From: Nitrospirales bacterium
Lineage (GTDB): Bacteria; Nitrospirota; Thermodesulfovibrionia; Thermodesulfovibrionales; Dissulfurispiraceae
Reading direction: 5' to 3'
DNA: 11,201 bases
Assembly (NCBI GenBank): GCA_020846375.1
Contig: JADLDZ010000334.1
Coordinates: 1-11,201, forward strand
Below the pieces are notes generated by a model, which was not told the DNA's origin, did not search any database, and was given only the letters and a program-made list of their open reading frames with translations. This document shows positions 6,490 through 11,201 of the stretch, piece after piece (the first letter of the stretch is position 1; every line of letters begins with the position of its first letter). A program made the position numbers and the translations under genes.

Positions 6490-6885
6490 CTACAAGACAA
6501 GGCCGAACAGCACCCCGATCCCGACCAGGCCGAGGCTGTCGATCAGCCTCTTGAGCACATTCGGCTTGTTTTCCTGTAGCGCATGCTCGTACGATTTCTT
6601 CTGGTAGTCGATCAATTCCTGGTACTGCTTCACCGCATCCCTGCCCAGGAGGAGCTGTTCCTTCTGCAGAGCAACCATCTCTTTCAGGTATCCCACCTGC
6701 CTCTCGAGCTCGCTGTTCGCCTGCCGGTACAGCTCGATCTGCTCCTGGTAATTGCCGCCCCTTTCCAGGTCCACGACAAGCCGCTGCGCATCCTGCTCGG
6801 TGAAACAGATATCGCCGGCGTACGCTGCAGGGGAACTAATCAACAGGCTTATAGCCAAGACTCTCCAGGCGTGCCCTGATCTCAC
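6490..6885 (-). CDS. Exported coiled-coil protein with C-terminal membrane helix, phage lysis-like
   Basis: A 131-residue protein from a GTG at 6885, supported by GGAGG 6 nt upstream. It has a signal peptide (hydrophobic 9-19, probable cleavage after AYA at 23), a long heptad-rich stretch (about 34-103, 'EQIELYRQANSELERQVGYL', 'KEMVALQKEQLLL') and a hydrophobic C-terminal helix (about 113-131) that ends the protein. I do not recognise a named family with certainty, but signal-coiled coil-membrane proteins of this kind are common in phage lysis and tail regions. It overlaps the upstream gene by 50 nt, which implies translational coupling and a joint function. Its stop is 12 bp from the tRNA fragment. 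A periplasmic rod anchored in the inner membrane is the likely form. Confidence 0.75.
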   Translation of the reverse strand: MRSGHAWRVLAISLLISSPAAYAGDICFTEQDAQRLVVDLERGGNYQEQIELYRQANSELERQVGYLKEMVALQKEQLLLGRDAVKQYQELIDYQKKSYEHALQENKPNVLKRLIDSLGLVGIGVLFGLVL

Positions 6886-7216
6886 TCTTTCCCTCCGGTT
6901 TCTTTATGGTCGCAGCCTCTTTCTCCCTGGTCCGTATTCTTCCGGCAATGCTCCTGTAGTGCTCCTCGGAAAGCCGCAGCCTCTCTCCGATCTCCGCAAT
7001 ACGCCGGTCCCTCTCCTTCAAATCCGCCTCATAGCGGGCGCGGATGCCCTCTTCCGCCTGCTTTACGGCGCGTTCGATCGCTTCCGTGCCGTCCTGTCTG
7101 CCCACAGAGTATCCCCCCGCCAGCAAAACGAGGAGCAAGCCAAGGGCCGCCGCAATGACAATTACCCTTCCTGCTCGGAAGCGAAGCGGCGAACGCTCTT
7201 TTTCTCTTTCCGCCAT
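6836..7216 (-). CDS. Membrane-anchored coiled-coil protein, i-spanin (Rz)-like
   Basis: A 126-residue protein: a charged cytoplasmic N-terminus (1-17), one membrane helix (about 17-36), then a periplasmic, highly charged coiled coil (about 42-105). The tail 'EIRARLESLGYKPVD' resembles the C-terminal ends of some phage-encoded proteins from lysis modules. The topology (N-in anchor, periplasmic coiled coil, about 125 residues) is that of phage inner-membrane spanins, but the overlapping downstream gene has no lipobox, so it is not a classical outer-membrane spanin partner. An alternative is a septum or envelope coiled-coil protein of chromosomal origin. The ATG at 7216 lies 8 bp after a perfect TATAAT, implying a leaderless or nearly leaderless mRNA. 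Confidence 0.75.
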   Translation of the reverse strand: MAEREKERSPLRFRAGRVIVIAAALGLLLVLLAGGYSVGRQDGTEAIERAVKQAEEGIRARYEADLKERDRRIAEIGERLRLSEEHYRSIAGRIRTREKEAATIKKPEGKSEIRARLESLGYKPVD

Positions 7217-7224
7217 GACACCCT

Positions 7225-7252
7225 ATTATACTGAAAGGTGCACCGTTTGCAA
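7225..7252 (-). promoter_or_regulatory. Promoter for the overlapping membrane coiled-coil gene pair
   Basis: On the minus strand TTGCAA (7252-7247), a 16-bp spacer, then a perfect TATAAT (7230-7225). The spacer contains the 8-bp palindrome GGTGCACC (7237-7244), a possible operator. The predicted start of transcription near 7218 falls at the gene's ATG (7216). Confidence 0.6.
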
Positions 7253-7402
7253 GGAGTTTCTGAATAAGCACGGATAGAGTGCTTCACCCGTATCCCGTCG
7301 AGGGGGTATATCCACGCACTGATGCAGGATTGCGTAGGACACACGGATCTCTTTTCGGTCCAAGGCGGAAAGAAACCGGTTCGGGAAAAATACGGTAAGA
7401 AA

Positions 7403-7426
7403 CGGCTGTTTCGTGGAAAGCAGCCG
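7403..7426 (-). terminator. Terminator after the 42-aa membrane protein gene (possibly bidirectional)
   Basis: CGGCTG/CAGCCG pairs exactly and is extended by TTTC/GAAA with one bulged G around a 3-nt loop. On the minus strand it follows the 42-aa gene's stop by 28 bp and is followed by TTTCTT. On the plus strand it is followed by CTTTTCC. Confidence 0.55.
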
Positions 7427-7454
7427 CTTTTCCGAGCGGGACAAAGAGTAAGGA

Positions 7455-7583
7455 TTATTCGTCGATGAAAAAGTTTCCCAGGAACAGGGATACGGTCATC
7501 AGCAGTAGCATCAGGAGATACAGAAATCTATTCATGATATCATTTGCCACGTCGATAAAGTGCAGGAACATCTCACTACCCAT
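7455..7583 (-). CDS. Small single-span membrane protein (42 aa)
   Basis: My reverse-strand reading gives a 42-codon frame from ATG at 7583 to TAA at 7455. AAGG lies 6 nt before the ATG within a purine-rich AGGAGAAGG stretch, a good ribosome binding site. The product starts with a short amphipathic segment 'MFLHFIDVANDIMNRF' and continues into a strongly hydrophobic helix rich in Leu and Met (about residues 20-39), ending in a short acidic tail 'FIDE'. A terminator-like hairpin follows. A second start at codon 5 (ATG) is possible. The length and shape fit a small membrane regulator, a type I toxin-like peptide or a phage holin-like peptide; the sequence alone does not decide. It lies among the envelope genes of the accessory stretch. 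Confidence 0.6.
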   Translation of the reverse strand: MGSEMFLHFIDVANDIMNRFLYLLMLLLMTVSLFLGNFFIDE

Positions 7584-7870
7584 TTACGGCCTTCTCCTCT
7601 CTACCTCATCCACAGCACCAAGGCCTTCCGGCCCTGCAAGCCTTTCTGAGGAAGCGAAGCCTGAATATCTCTCCGACAGGCAATCGCCTCCATGAACAAT
7701 AGCCTATCGGTGCTTTTTTTTGCAAGTGAAGAGGCGTATCTCCGTATCGTGACGCTCTTTATCAGAAGAACACAGAACTGCAACAGCCCTACCAGGGGCT
7801 GACCGGTGATTCCCCTGCCGATGCTCTCCGGAAACCCCGTCAGCGGGCAGCGGCATGGTCGCTCCTCCGT
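7584..7870. other. Non-coding gap between the SH3-like and 42-aa genes
   Basis: No convincing gene is seen; the open frames lack ribosome binding sites and recognisable content. It contains a terminator-like stem with a T8 run at 7673-7721, a possible minus-strand promoter (TTGCAA 7720-7725, 18 bp, TATTGT read leftwards at 7701-7696) and a perfect 6-bp hairpin, CAGCCC-TACCAG-GGGCTG (7784-7801), after the SH3-like gene. Confidence 0.4.
7673..7721 (+). terminator. Rho-independent-type terminator with no visible plus-strand gene
   Basis: CCGACAGGC (7673-7681) pairs with GCCTATCGG (7702-7710) over 9 positions with one mismatch, and eight T follow at 7714-7721. On the plus strand this has the form of an intrinsic terminator, yet no plus-strand gene lies upstream. 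Either a small plus-strand RNA ends here, or the T run is simply an A-tract in the spacer of a minus-strand promoter. Confidence 0.4.
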
Positions 7871-8209
7871 CTATGGAAGCCTCTTCCGCAGAGAGCCGAT
7901 GGGAGCCCAGCCGTCCCTCCCCCTGCAATCCCCCTCCAGTATCCGCACCTGCATGAAATCACCCATGAAAGTAGTGCTCCTCCTCGATTCCTCATCGACT
8001 TCCACCAGTGTTCCGTCCAGCGCCTCGCACACCTTGGCGGTATTGATATTGCCACGGGAGACGCCCGCCTCTATTTCCTCCACGCTCTCATACACCGGGA
8101 CCACCCCTCCCCCGGGGGCGCTCAGGTATCCCAGGGAAACGGCCAGGGCACTTTGCAGCAAGGGAATGAGCAGCACCGCTGCCAACACCAGAAAACAGAC
8201 TCTTTTCAT
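7871..8209 (-). CDS. Exported SH3-like domain protein
   Basis: A 112-residue protein from ATG at 8209 with a strong ribosome binding site (AAGGAGG, 5 nt upstream). A typical Sec signal peptide covers 1-23 (cleavage after ALA). The mature part (about 25-105) has the strand pattern of a bacterial SH3 (SH3b) domain, ending in the characteristic 'GRDGWAPIGSLRK' (97-109). Cys61 and Cys95 may form a disulphide. SH3b domains bind cell-wall peptides or other envelope ligands and often accompany peptidoglycan hydrolases; here the domain stands alone. The 181-bp inverted-repeat element starts only 15 bp upstream of the ATG, so any promoter lies in or beyond it and the mRNA leader would contain much of its structure. 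Confidence 0.72.
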   Translation of the reverse strand: MKRVCFLVLAAVLLIPLLQSALAVSLGYLSAPGGGVVPVYESVEEIEAGVSRGNINTAKVCEALDGTLVEVDEESRRSTTFMGDFMQVRILEGDCRGRDGWAPIGSLRKRLP

Positions 8210-8223
8210 ACACCCTCCTTACT

Positions 8224-8404
8224 CCAGGCCGTGTACGCAAAGTGTATCTGCTGCGACCGACTGCAGAGTCCCCGTACTGCGTTCTCCCGGACACAAGGTC
8301 CTCAACGTAGCTCTGCTACGCCTCCGGGCGTTGTGCCCGTGACGCCTTGTCCAGGAGCTCTTCGCTCGGCCTCGCTACGAACCCAGTTTGCGTACACGAC
8401 CTGG
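8224..8404. repeat. 181-bp element with 18-bp terminal inverted repeats (element 1)
   Basis: The left end CCAGGCCGTGTACGCAAA (8224-8241) and the right end (8387-8404) are inverted copies with one mismatch. Nested inside are CGTAGC-TCT-GCTACG, CAACG/CGTTG, and GGACACAAGG against CCTTGTCC with a 2-nt bulge, so the whole element can fold into a long imperfect hairpin. It carries two blocks shared in reverse orientation with element 2 (8722-8834). It has no coding capacity. This fits a MITE-like non-autonomous element or a dispersed palindromic repeat. Confidence 0.72.
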
Positions 8405-8721
8405 TATTTTCTATTTCAATCGTAGCACGAAACCCTCTCGCGTTCACCTCCGGAGCGGCTCCACCTCCCCGCCGCATGTTCCGGAGGGAGGCTCCGGCGT
8501 CTTTTCCCTGTACTGCAAAACGCTGATCATGCCTAAAAAATACGCTGACACCCCGAGCCCTTCCCTCTCCGGAAGTGTCTGGTACGTATCTTGAAGTACC
8601 GGTACGAATATCCTCCGCAGAGGTGGAATAAATATACAATGGGGCGATTTCCCCCCGAAACAGGGCGATTTCACTCCATCCGACGCCTGCTCCGGGGAGA
8701 ATCTCAACCCCTGATCTAAAA
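8405..8721. other. Non-coding DNA between the two repeat elements
   Basis: I see no supported gene; minus-strand frames here run into element 1 and lack protein-like content. It holds a hairpin CCGGAG-GGAGG-CTCCGG followed by CGTCTTTT (8481-8503), a 10-bp palindrome GTACCGGTAC (8596-8605), a TACAAT -10-like box (8634-8639), and the 10-bp direct repeat GGGCGATTTC at 8642-8651 and 8663-8672, 21 bp apart. Confidence 0.4.
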
Positions 8722-8834
8722 GTGTGTCTTGGAAGTCCTTCGTAACGAGGTTGAGCGAAGGTCTTCTGCGCTAGACGTAGCTACTCCCTTGTGCAGCGCA
8801 ACCGGTCGCAGCAGAAGAGAGTGTGCCTACACAC
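8722..8834. repeat. Related shorter repeat in opposite orientation (element 2)
   Basis: Read on the minus strand, this stretch shares with element 1 the exact 13-mer TCTGCTGCGACCG (8803-8815 against 8247-8259) and a 22-bp block with 19 identities (8739-8760 against 8360-8381), in the same order. Its ends GTGTGT (8722-8727) and ACACAC (8829-8834) are inverted, echoing the GTGTA/TACAC ends of element 1. It looks like a shortened, diverged copy. It lies 65 bp before the 3D-domain gene. Confidence 0.65.
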
Positions 8835-8899
8835 CCTAAAGGCATGGTAATTGCTCTTTTACCGTCCTATGTGCGGCAATCTGAAGGGGAGGTAACGAT

Positions 8900-9508
8900 A
8901 TGAAGATGAGGGATATCATGTTCTTTATCAGGTATGGTTCTCTTTTCCAGCGCAGCAGGCATCAACGGCTGGCACTCTCAAGACTGCGTGTCGCCTTTTC
9001 CGGAAGCGCGCGCATTCCCCTGTCCCCCGGACCGCGCCGCAGTCTCTGGACGCTTCTCTTCGTTGTCGCATTGCTCATCGGTGCGATCGAATGGACGGGG
9101 AGTGGGAAAGCTCCTTTCGCTGACGGGGGACAAACGAACGCTGCAGGAGTGATTGTCAAAGCCGGAGAAAAGACGCTCAGTGAGCGCATCGAGGAGTATG
9201 TATTCGACAGGATAGGGGAATTCACCGCATATAACCCTGTTCCCGCCCAGACCGGCCCCCTCCCTTTCCTGATGGCGTCCGGCAAATACGTATATGAAAA
9301 GGCCATCGCGTGTCCTGCAAAATACTCTTTTGGCACGAAGATCCACATCGACGGACTGGGCATCTATATCTGCGAGGACAGGATGGCGCAGCGCTTCAGG
9401 AACAAGGAGAATTTCGATATCCTCATGTTCTCCGTAGAGGAAGCTAAAAAATTCGGGAGGCGGCTGCTGAGATTCAGAATCATCCCGGAAGCCGCCGCTG
9501 TCTCCTGA
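8900..9508 (+). CDS. 3D-domain cell-wall protein, membrane anchored
   Basis: A 202-residue protein with GGGGAGG 7 nt before the ATG. A basic N-terminal tail (1-48) precedes one membrane helix (about 49-66), and residues 105-195 form a 3D (three-Asp) domain, the double-psi beta-barrel also found in MltA-type lytic transglycosylases. The three signature aspartates are visible: Asp151 in 'HIDG', Asp160 in 'CEDRMAQRF' and Asp173 in 'FDI'. The supporting context 'TAYNPVPAQTG' (109-119) and 'AIACPAKYSFGTKIHIDG' (135-152) is typical, and Cys138 and Cys158 could pair. The domain is known from peptidoglycan-cleaving enzymes, including phage-encoded ones, so a periplasmic lytic or wall-binding role is likely. 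It is transcribed divergently from the SH3-like gene, with the two repeat elements between them. Confidence 0.88.
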   Translation: MKMRDIMFFIRYGSLFQRSRHQRLALSRLRVAFSGSARIPLSPGPRRSLWTLLFVVALLIGAIEWTGSGKAPFADGGQTNAAGVIVKAGEKTLSERIEEYVFDRIGEFTAYNPVPAQTGPLPFLMASGKYVYEKAIACPAKYSFGTKIHIDGLGIYICEDRMAQRFRNKENFDILMFSVEEAKKFGRRLLRFRIIPEAAAVS

Positions 9509-9580
9509 GAGGGAACACCATATACGGCTGCGGAAAGACGAGGCAATGGAAGAACTGATCCATCACCACGTCATGTACGA

Positions 9581-9820
9581 TCAGGGGTGATGACGGGCGA
9601 TCTCCCGCTGCCGCCCGGTCCATTCCCTGATCTTCTCCTGTATCCCCTCGCTCTCCTCCTTCAGGCTGTCGGCCTTATCGGCGACCACGTTGATAAGGAC
9701 CTGAAGGAACGTTCCCGCATCTCCGCTCAATGAACGCAGCAGTCCGCCTCCTCCGCTCGCCAGTGCGAAGATGATGAACAGGATCCATACGACAAGAAAC
9801 TTCCTCGCAATTCTCCCCAT
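9581..9820 (-). CDS. Small membrane protein with amphipathic tail (79 aa)
   Basis: From ATG at 9820 with GGGGAG about 5 nt upstream; a longer in-frame reading adds 19 residues that would cover the promoter. One membrane helix (about 8-22, 'FLVVWILFIIFAL') is followed by a Gly-rich hinge (23-26) and a predicted helical, heptad-like region 'VADKADSLKEESEGIQEKI' (46-64). I do not recognise the family. It converges with the 3D-domain gene, 72 bp apart, and is downstream of the Crp/Fnr regulator gene. A Crp-like palindrome at the activation position of its promoter suggests it is a target of a Crp-family protein, possibly the neighbouring one. Confidence 0.72.
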   Translation of the reverse strand: MGRIARKFLVVWILFIIFALASGGGGLLRSLSGDAGTFLQVLINVVADKADSLKEESEGIQEKIREWTGRQREIARHHP

Positions 9821-9851
9821 ACTCTCTCCCCTGAAAGTCCGCCTTTGAGTA

Positions 9852-9895
9852 ATTCTACACGGCGGCTGCGGAAGCAATGGGTGATGCAGATCACA
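9852..9895 (-). promoter_or_regulatory. Activator-dependent promoter with Crp-like site for the 79-aa gene
   Basis: On the minus strand TGTGATCTGCATCACC (9895-9880) differs from the perfect Crp-type palindrome TGTGAT-N4-ATCACA at one position. The -10 box TAGAAT is at 9857-9852, with no good -35 box 17 bp upstream. With the start of transcription about 7 bp beyond the -10 (near 9845), the palindrome is centred near -42, the class II position of Crp-activated promoters. The leader would be about 25 nt and carry GGGGAG. Confidence 0.6.
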
Positions 9896-9907
9896 GTGAA
9901 GCGCCTT

Positions 9908-9938
9908 TTCGTGTCACATACTCCCGCACTGTCACGAA
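9908..9938. repeat. Interrupted inverted repeat downstream of the regulator gene
   Basis: TTCGTG (9908-9913) and CACGAA (9933-9938) form an exact inverted repeat, and each is next to a TGTCAC copy (9913-9918 and 9930-9935) in the same orientation. The two TGTCAC copies are 17 bp apart. It may be a second protein-binding site or a weak stem after the regulator's stop at 9989; no T run follows. Confidence 0.3.
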
Positions 9939-9988
9939 CAAGCCTCCGGGATGCAAGGAGACGGAGATCGGCAAGGGGAAAACGGCTG

Positions 9989-10759
9989 TCAGGAAAAGAA
10001 AGGGGGCTTGAGGAGGATATTCCTGCTTTCCAGGATTTCGATCTTCCCCTCCCCGATAAGCGTGCTCAGAATGCGGGTTACCGTCTCACGCGAAACCGAG
10101 GCATATCCGGCGATATCCTGGTGGGTAAGCCGCACGGTAAGAATGGTTCCCCGGCTGTCCTGCGCACTATGGTGCAGGCTCACCATCTTGAGCACTGCCC
10201 TCACCCTCTGCGCCGCTTCTGGCAAACTCAGCACTTTGAGCACCATCCATGACTCCCGCAGGCGGGCGCAGAGCAGAGAAATCAGCTGCTCACAGGCCTT
10301 TCTGCTCTGCAGGAGATACCCCTGAAAATCACTCTTCGATATGAGCACGATCTCGGAAGCCTCCATGGCCACCACCGAGGCGGGAGCGGTCTTCCCGTCG
10401 AGGAGCGCCATCTCCCCGAAAAAATCCCCTCTCTTATGTATCGCCAGAATGTGCTCCTTGCCGTCGGGACTGAAGTGGACTGCTTTCACTTTGCCGGAAA
10501 GGATTATGTACATATAGTGATGGGTGTCCTCTTCGGACAGGATCACCTTGCCCTTCGGAAAGAGCTTTTCATGGCAGATATGCCGCAGCGCCCCGAATTC
10601 CTCGTCGGAGAGACAGGCAAAAAGGGGAGTTATCCTCACCAACCTCTCATTCCGCGACTCCTTGCTCCGGGGCAGAAAGCGTTTGCCGGAAGGGATGGAA
10701 GGGGCAGGACGGGTGGAGAGAGCACGTTTCATCCTGCGGTCATCAGCATCGTACATCAT
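9989..10759 (-). CDS. Crp/Fnr-family transcription regulator
   Basis: A 256-residue protein from ATG at 10759; GGAGG lies just upstream and suits either of two adjacent ATGs (10759, 10756). A cyclic-nucleotide-binding-like beta-roll covers about 45-145 ('GKVILSEED', 'YIILSGKVKA', 'GDFFGEMALLDG'), followed by a dimer helix and a winged helix-turn-helix with recognition helix 'SRETVTRIL' (223-231). This has the Arg-Glu...Arg residues that in E. coli Crp (R180, E181, R185) read TGTGA. In the phosphate-binding cassette the usual Arg-Ser pair is replaced by Ala-Pro ('GKTAPASVV'), so cAMP binding is doubtful. There is no N-terminal Fnr-type cysteine cluster. The N-terminus is about 35 residues longer than in Crp. 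The inducer is unknown. The 79-aa membrane protein gene downstream has a matching site. Confidence 0.9.
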   Translation of the reverse strand: MMYDADDRRMKRALSTRPAPSIPSGKRFLPRSKESRNERLVRITPLFACLSDEEFGALRHICHEKLFPKGKVILSEEDTHHYMYIILSGKVKAVHFSPDGKEHILAIHKRGDFFGEMALLDGKTAPASVVAMEASEIVLISKSDFQGYLLQSRKACEQLISLLCARLRESWMVLKVLSLPEAAQRVRAVLKMVSLHHSAQDSRGTILTVRLTHQDIAGYASVSRETVTRILSTLIGEGKIEILESRNILLKPPFFS

Positions 10760-10915
10760 GCTCCTCCTCTCAACACTGCTTCCCACGAGTGCCACACTGC
10801 GGCGAACAGCGGCTCCCGGCGGCTCTCTCCGGCTCTGCGGATGCGAAAAGCAGTGTCGTCATCAGCTCAAAAAGCATGCCCCCCTCTCTGGGGATGGCCG
10901 CACCGATCGTGACGC

Positions 10916-10921
10916 ATTATA
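10916..10921 (-). promoter_or_regulatory. Possible -10 box of the regulator gene
   Basis: A perfect TATAAT on the minus strand, about 157 bp before the regulator start, inside GTGA-N9-TCAC (10908-10924). No -35 box is visible at 16-18 bp. The flanking GTGA/TCAC arms are reminiscent of a Crp-family half-site pair, but the spacing is 3 bp too wide for a Crp site. Confidence 0.35.
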
Positions 10922-10964
10922 TCACATTTCGGCGCGGCGGGAGAAAGAAATCCCAGGGAAGGGA

Positions 10965-11003
10965 AGCGGCCAGGTTCTATGGGGAGAGAGAAGCCTGGCC
11001 GCT
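10965..11003. repeat. 10-bp perfect inverted repeat, extended stem
   Basis: AGCGGCCAGG (10965-10974) and CCTGGCCGCT (10994-11003) are exact inverted complements. TTCT/AGAA lengthens the stem by four pairs with one bulged G. No T run follows on either strand. It lies about 70 bp after the DsrE-family stop and may act as a processed 3' end or Rho-dependent stop, or be a dispersed palindrome. Confidence 0.45.
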
Positions 11004-11047
11004 ACCGGAGAGGTATAGTGATTGTAGGATAAATATTTTCTATCGCC

Positions 11048-11076
11048 AGGGAAAGGGAAAATTCACCTCTTTCCCT
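11048..11076 (-). terminator. Hairpin overlapping the DsrE-family stop codon
   Basis: AGGGAAAG (11048-11055) and CTTTCCCT (11069-11076) pair exactly. An alternative stem, AGGGAAA/TTTCCCT with a 9-nt loop, can form on the minus strand. The hairpin starts within the stop codon of the partial gene. No clean U tract follows, so its role as a terminator is likely but unproven. Confidence 0.4.
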
Positions 11077-11201
11077 AGAAGCACAGGGTTCCCTGCCCCA
11101 TCGAGGCGAGGTCGATCAGGGTCATGGCACCTGCGGCGGTGACCCCCGGGATCAGGTCCGCATCCGTCAGTCCCTTGTTCTGCATTGTCTGGGCACAGCA
11201 C
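11075..11201 (-). CDS. DsrE-family protein, C-terminal part (5' end beyond window)
   Basis: My reverse-strand reading from the right edge to TAG at 11075 gives 41 residues. 'GLTDADLIPGVTAAGAMTLI' followed by 'DLASMGQGTLCF' is the C-terminal pattern of DsrE/DsrF/YchN-type proteins, which end in a hydrophobic strand with '-tLcF' or similar. The 'CCAQTM' just inside the edge would correspond to the cysteine region of the fold. Family members take part in sulfur relay or are small homo-oligomers of unknown role. The N-terminal half is outside the window, so the subfamily cannot be told. A hairpin follows directly. Confidence 0.7.
   Translation of the reverse strand, partial: CCAQTMQNKGLTDADLIPGVTAAGAMTLIDLASMGQGTLCF

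Larger units (their letters stand above)
10760..11074. other. Gap between DsrE-family and regulator genes
   Basis: No gene is supported in these 315 bp. It contains a candidate regulator promoter near 10916, a small CCCC/GGGG stem near 10880-10894, and two strong inverted repeats (10965-11003 and 11048-11076) described separately. Confidence 0.5.

Noticed and set aside
7226..7444. 72-codon minus-strand frame
   Set aside because: It runs through the terminator hairpin at 7403-7426, covers the promoter at 7225-7252, and has no ribosome binding site or protein-like pattern.
8316..8707. Minus-strand frames of 87 and 107 codons
   Set aside because: One runs into the inverted-repeat element, and neither has a ribosome binding site or domain-like content.
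10908..10924. GTGA-N9-TCAC as a Crp-type autoregulatory site
   Set aside because: The spacer is 3 bp longer than in the Crp palindrome, so it would not fit the same dimer; kept only as a note on the -10 box.
10436..11142. Plus-strand frames over the regulator and right-hand gap
   Set aside because: They are shadows of the Crp/Fnr gene or cross the inverted repeats without recognisable domains.
1..11201. CRISPR array, insertion sequence transposase, integrase or replication origin
   Set aside because: No regularly spaced direct repeats, no transposase or integrase motifs, and no iteron or DnaA-box cluster were seen.

Overview
The window looks like a chromosomal stretch from a Gram-negative bacterium. 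The signs are lipoprotein and signal-peptide genes, a c-type haem protein, a PCuAC-type copper chaperone, a DsrE-family protein and a solitary LigD phosphoesterase. This mix is familiar from Nitrospirota and Desulfobacterota, but no marker gene here fixes the phylum, so that is an inference.

Left part (1-3485, minus strand). Four genes read leftwards: a solitary LigD 3'-phosphoesterase domain protein, a PCuAC-like lipoprotein, a membrane-anchored monohaem protein with a propeller-like body, and an FtsX/MacB-type ABC permease that runs off the left edge. A separate promoter with an internal palindrome lies before the haem gene. A perfect 17-bp hairpin lies between the haem gene and the permease. 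The last three proteins all act at the membrane or in the periplasm, so a shared envelope role, perhaps in metal or redox handling, is plausible but unproven.

Middle part (3600-6213, plus strand). A small zinc-ribbon protein has a good sigma-70 promoter and a strong ribosome binding site. It is followed by a YihY/BrkB-family membrane protein with a C-terminal winged-helix-like tail, a SAM-dependent methyltransferase and an intact tRNA-Ala(CGC) with the G3:U70 identity pair.

Accessory-looking part (6214-9830). It starts with a tRNA 3'-end fragment (T-arm plus acceptor strand, tRNA-Arg-like) that has no 5' half and lies 12 bp from the stop codon of a phage-like gene. Next come two overlapping membrane coiled-coil genes resembling phage lysis (spanin-type) proteins, a 42-residue membrane protein missed by ordinary length cut-offs, an exported SH3-like protein, about 690 bp of non-coding DNA holding two related inverted-repeat elements, a 3D-domain cell-wall protein and a 79-residue membrane protein. 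These are all envelope or lysis-type products, consistent with prophage-derived or mobile DNA next to a tRNA. No integrase or transposase is visible.

Right part (9840-11201, minus strand). A Crp/Fnr-family regulator has a Crp-type recognition helix but lacks the usual cAMP-contacting Arg-Ser pair. Just downstream, a near-consensus Crp-like palindrome is centred about 42 bp upstream of the predicted start of transcription of the 79-residue membrane protein gene, which is the class II activation position. The right edge holds the C-terminus of a DsrE-family protein.
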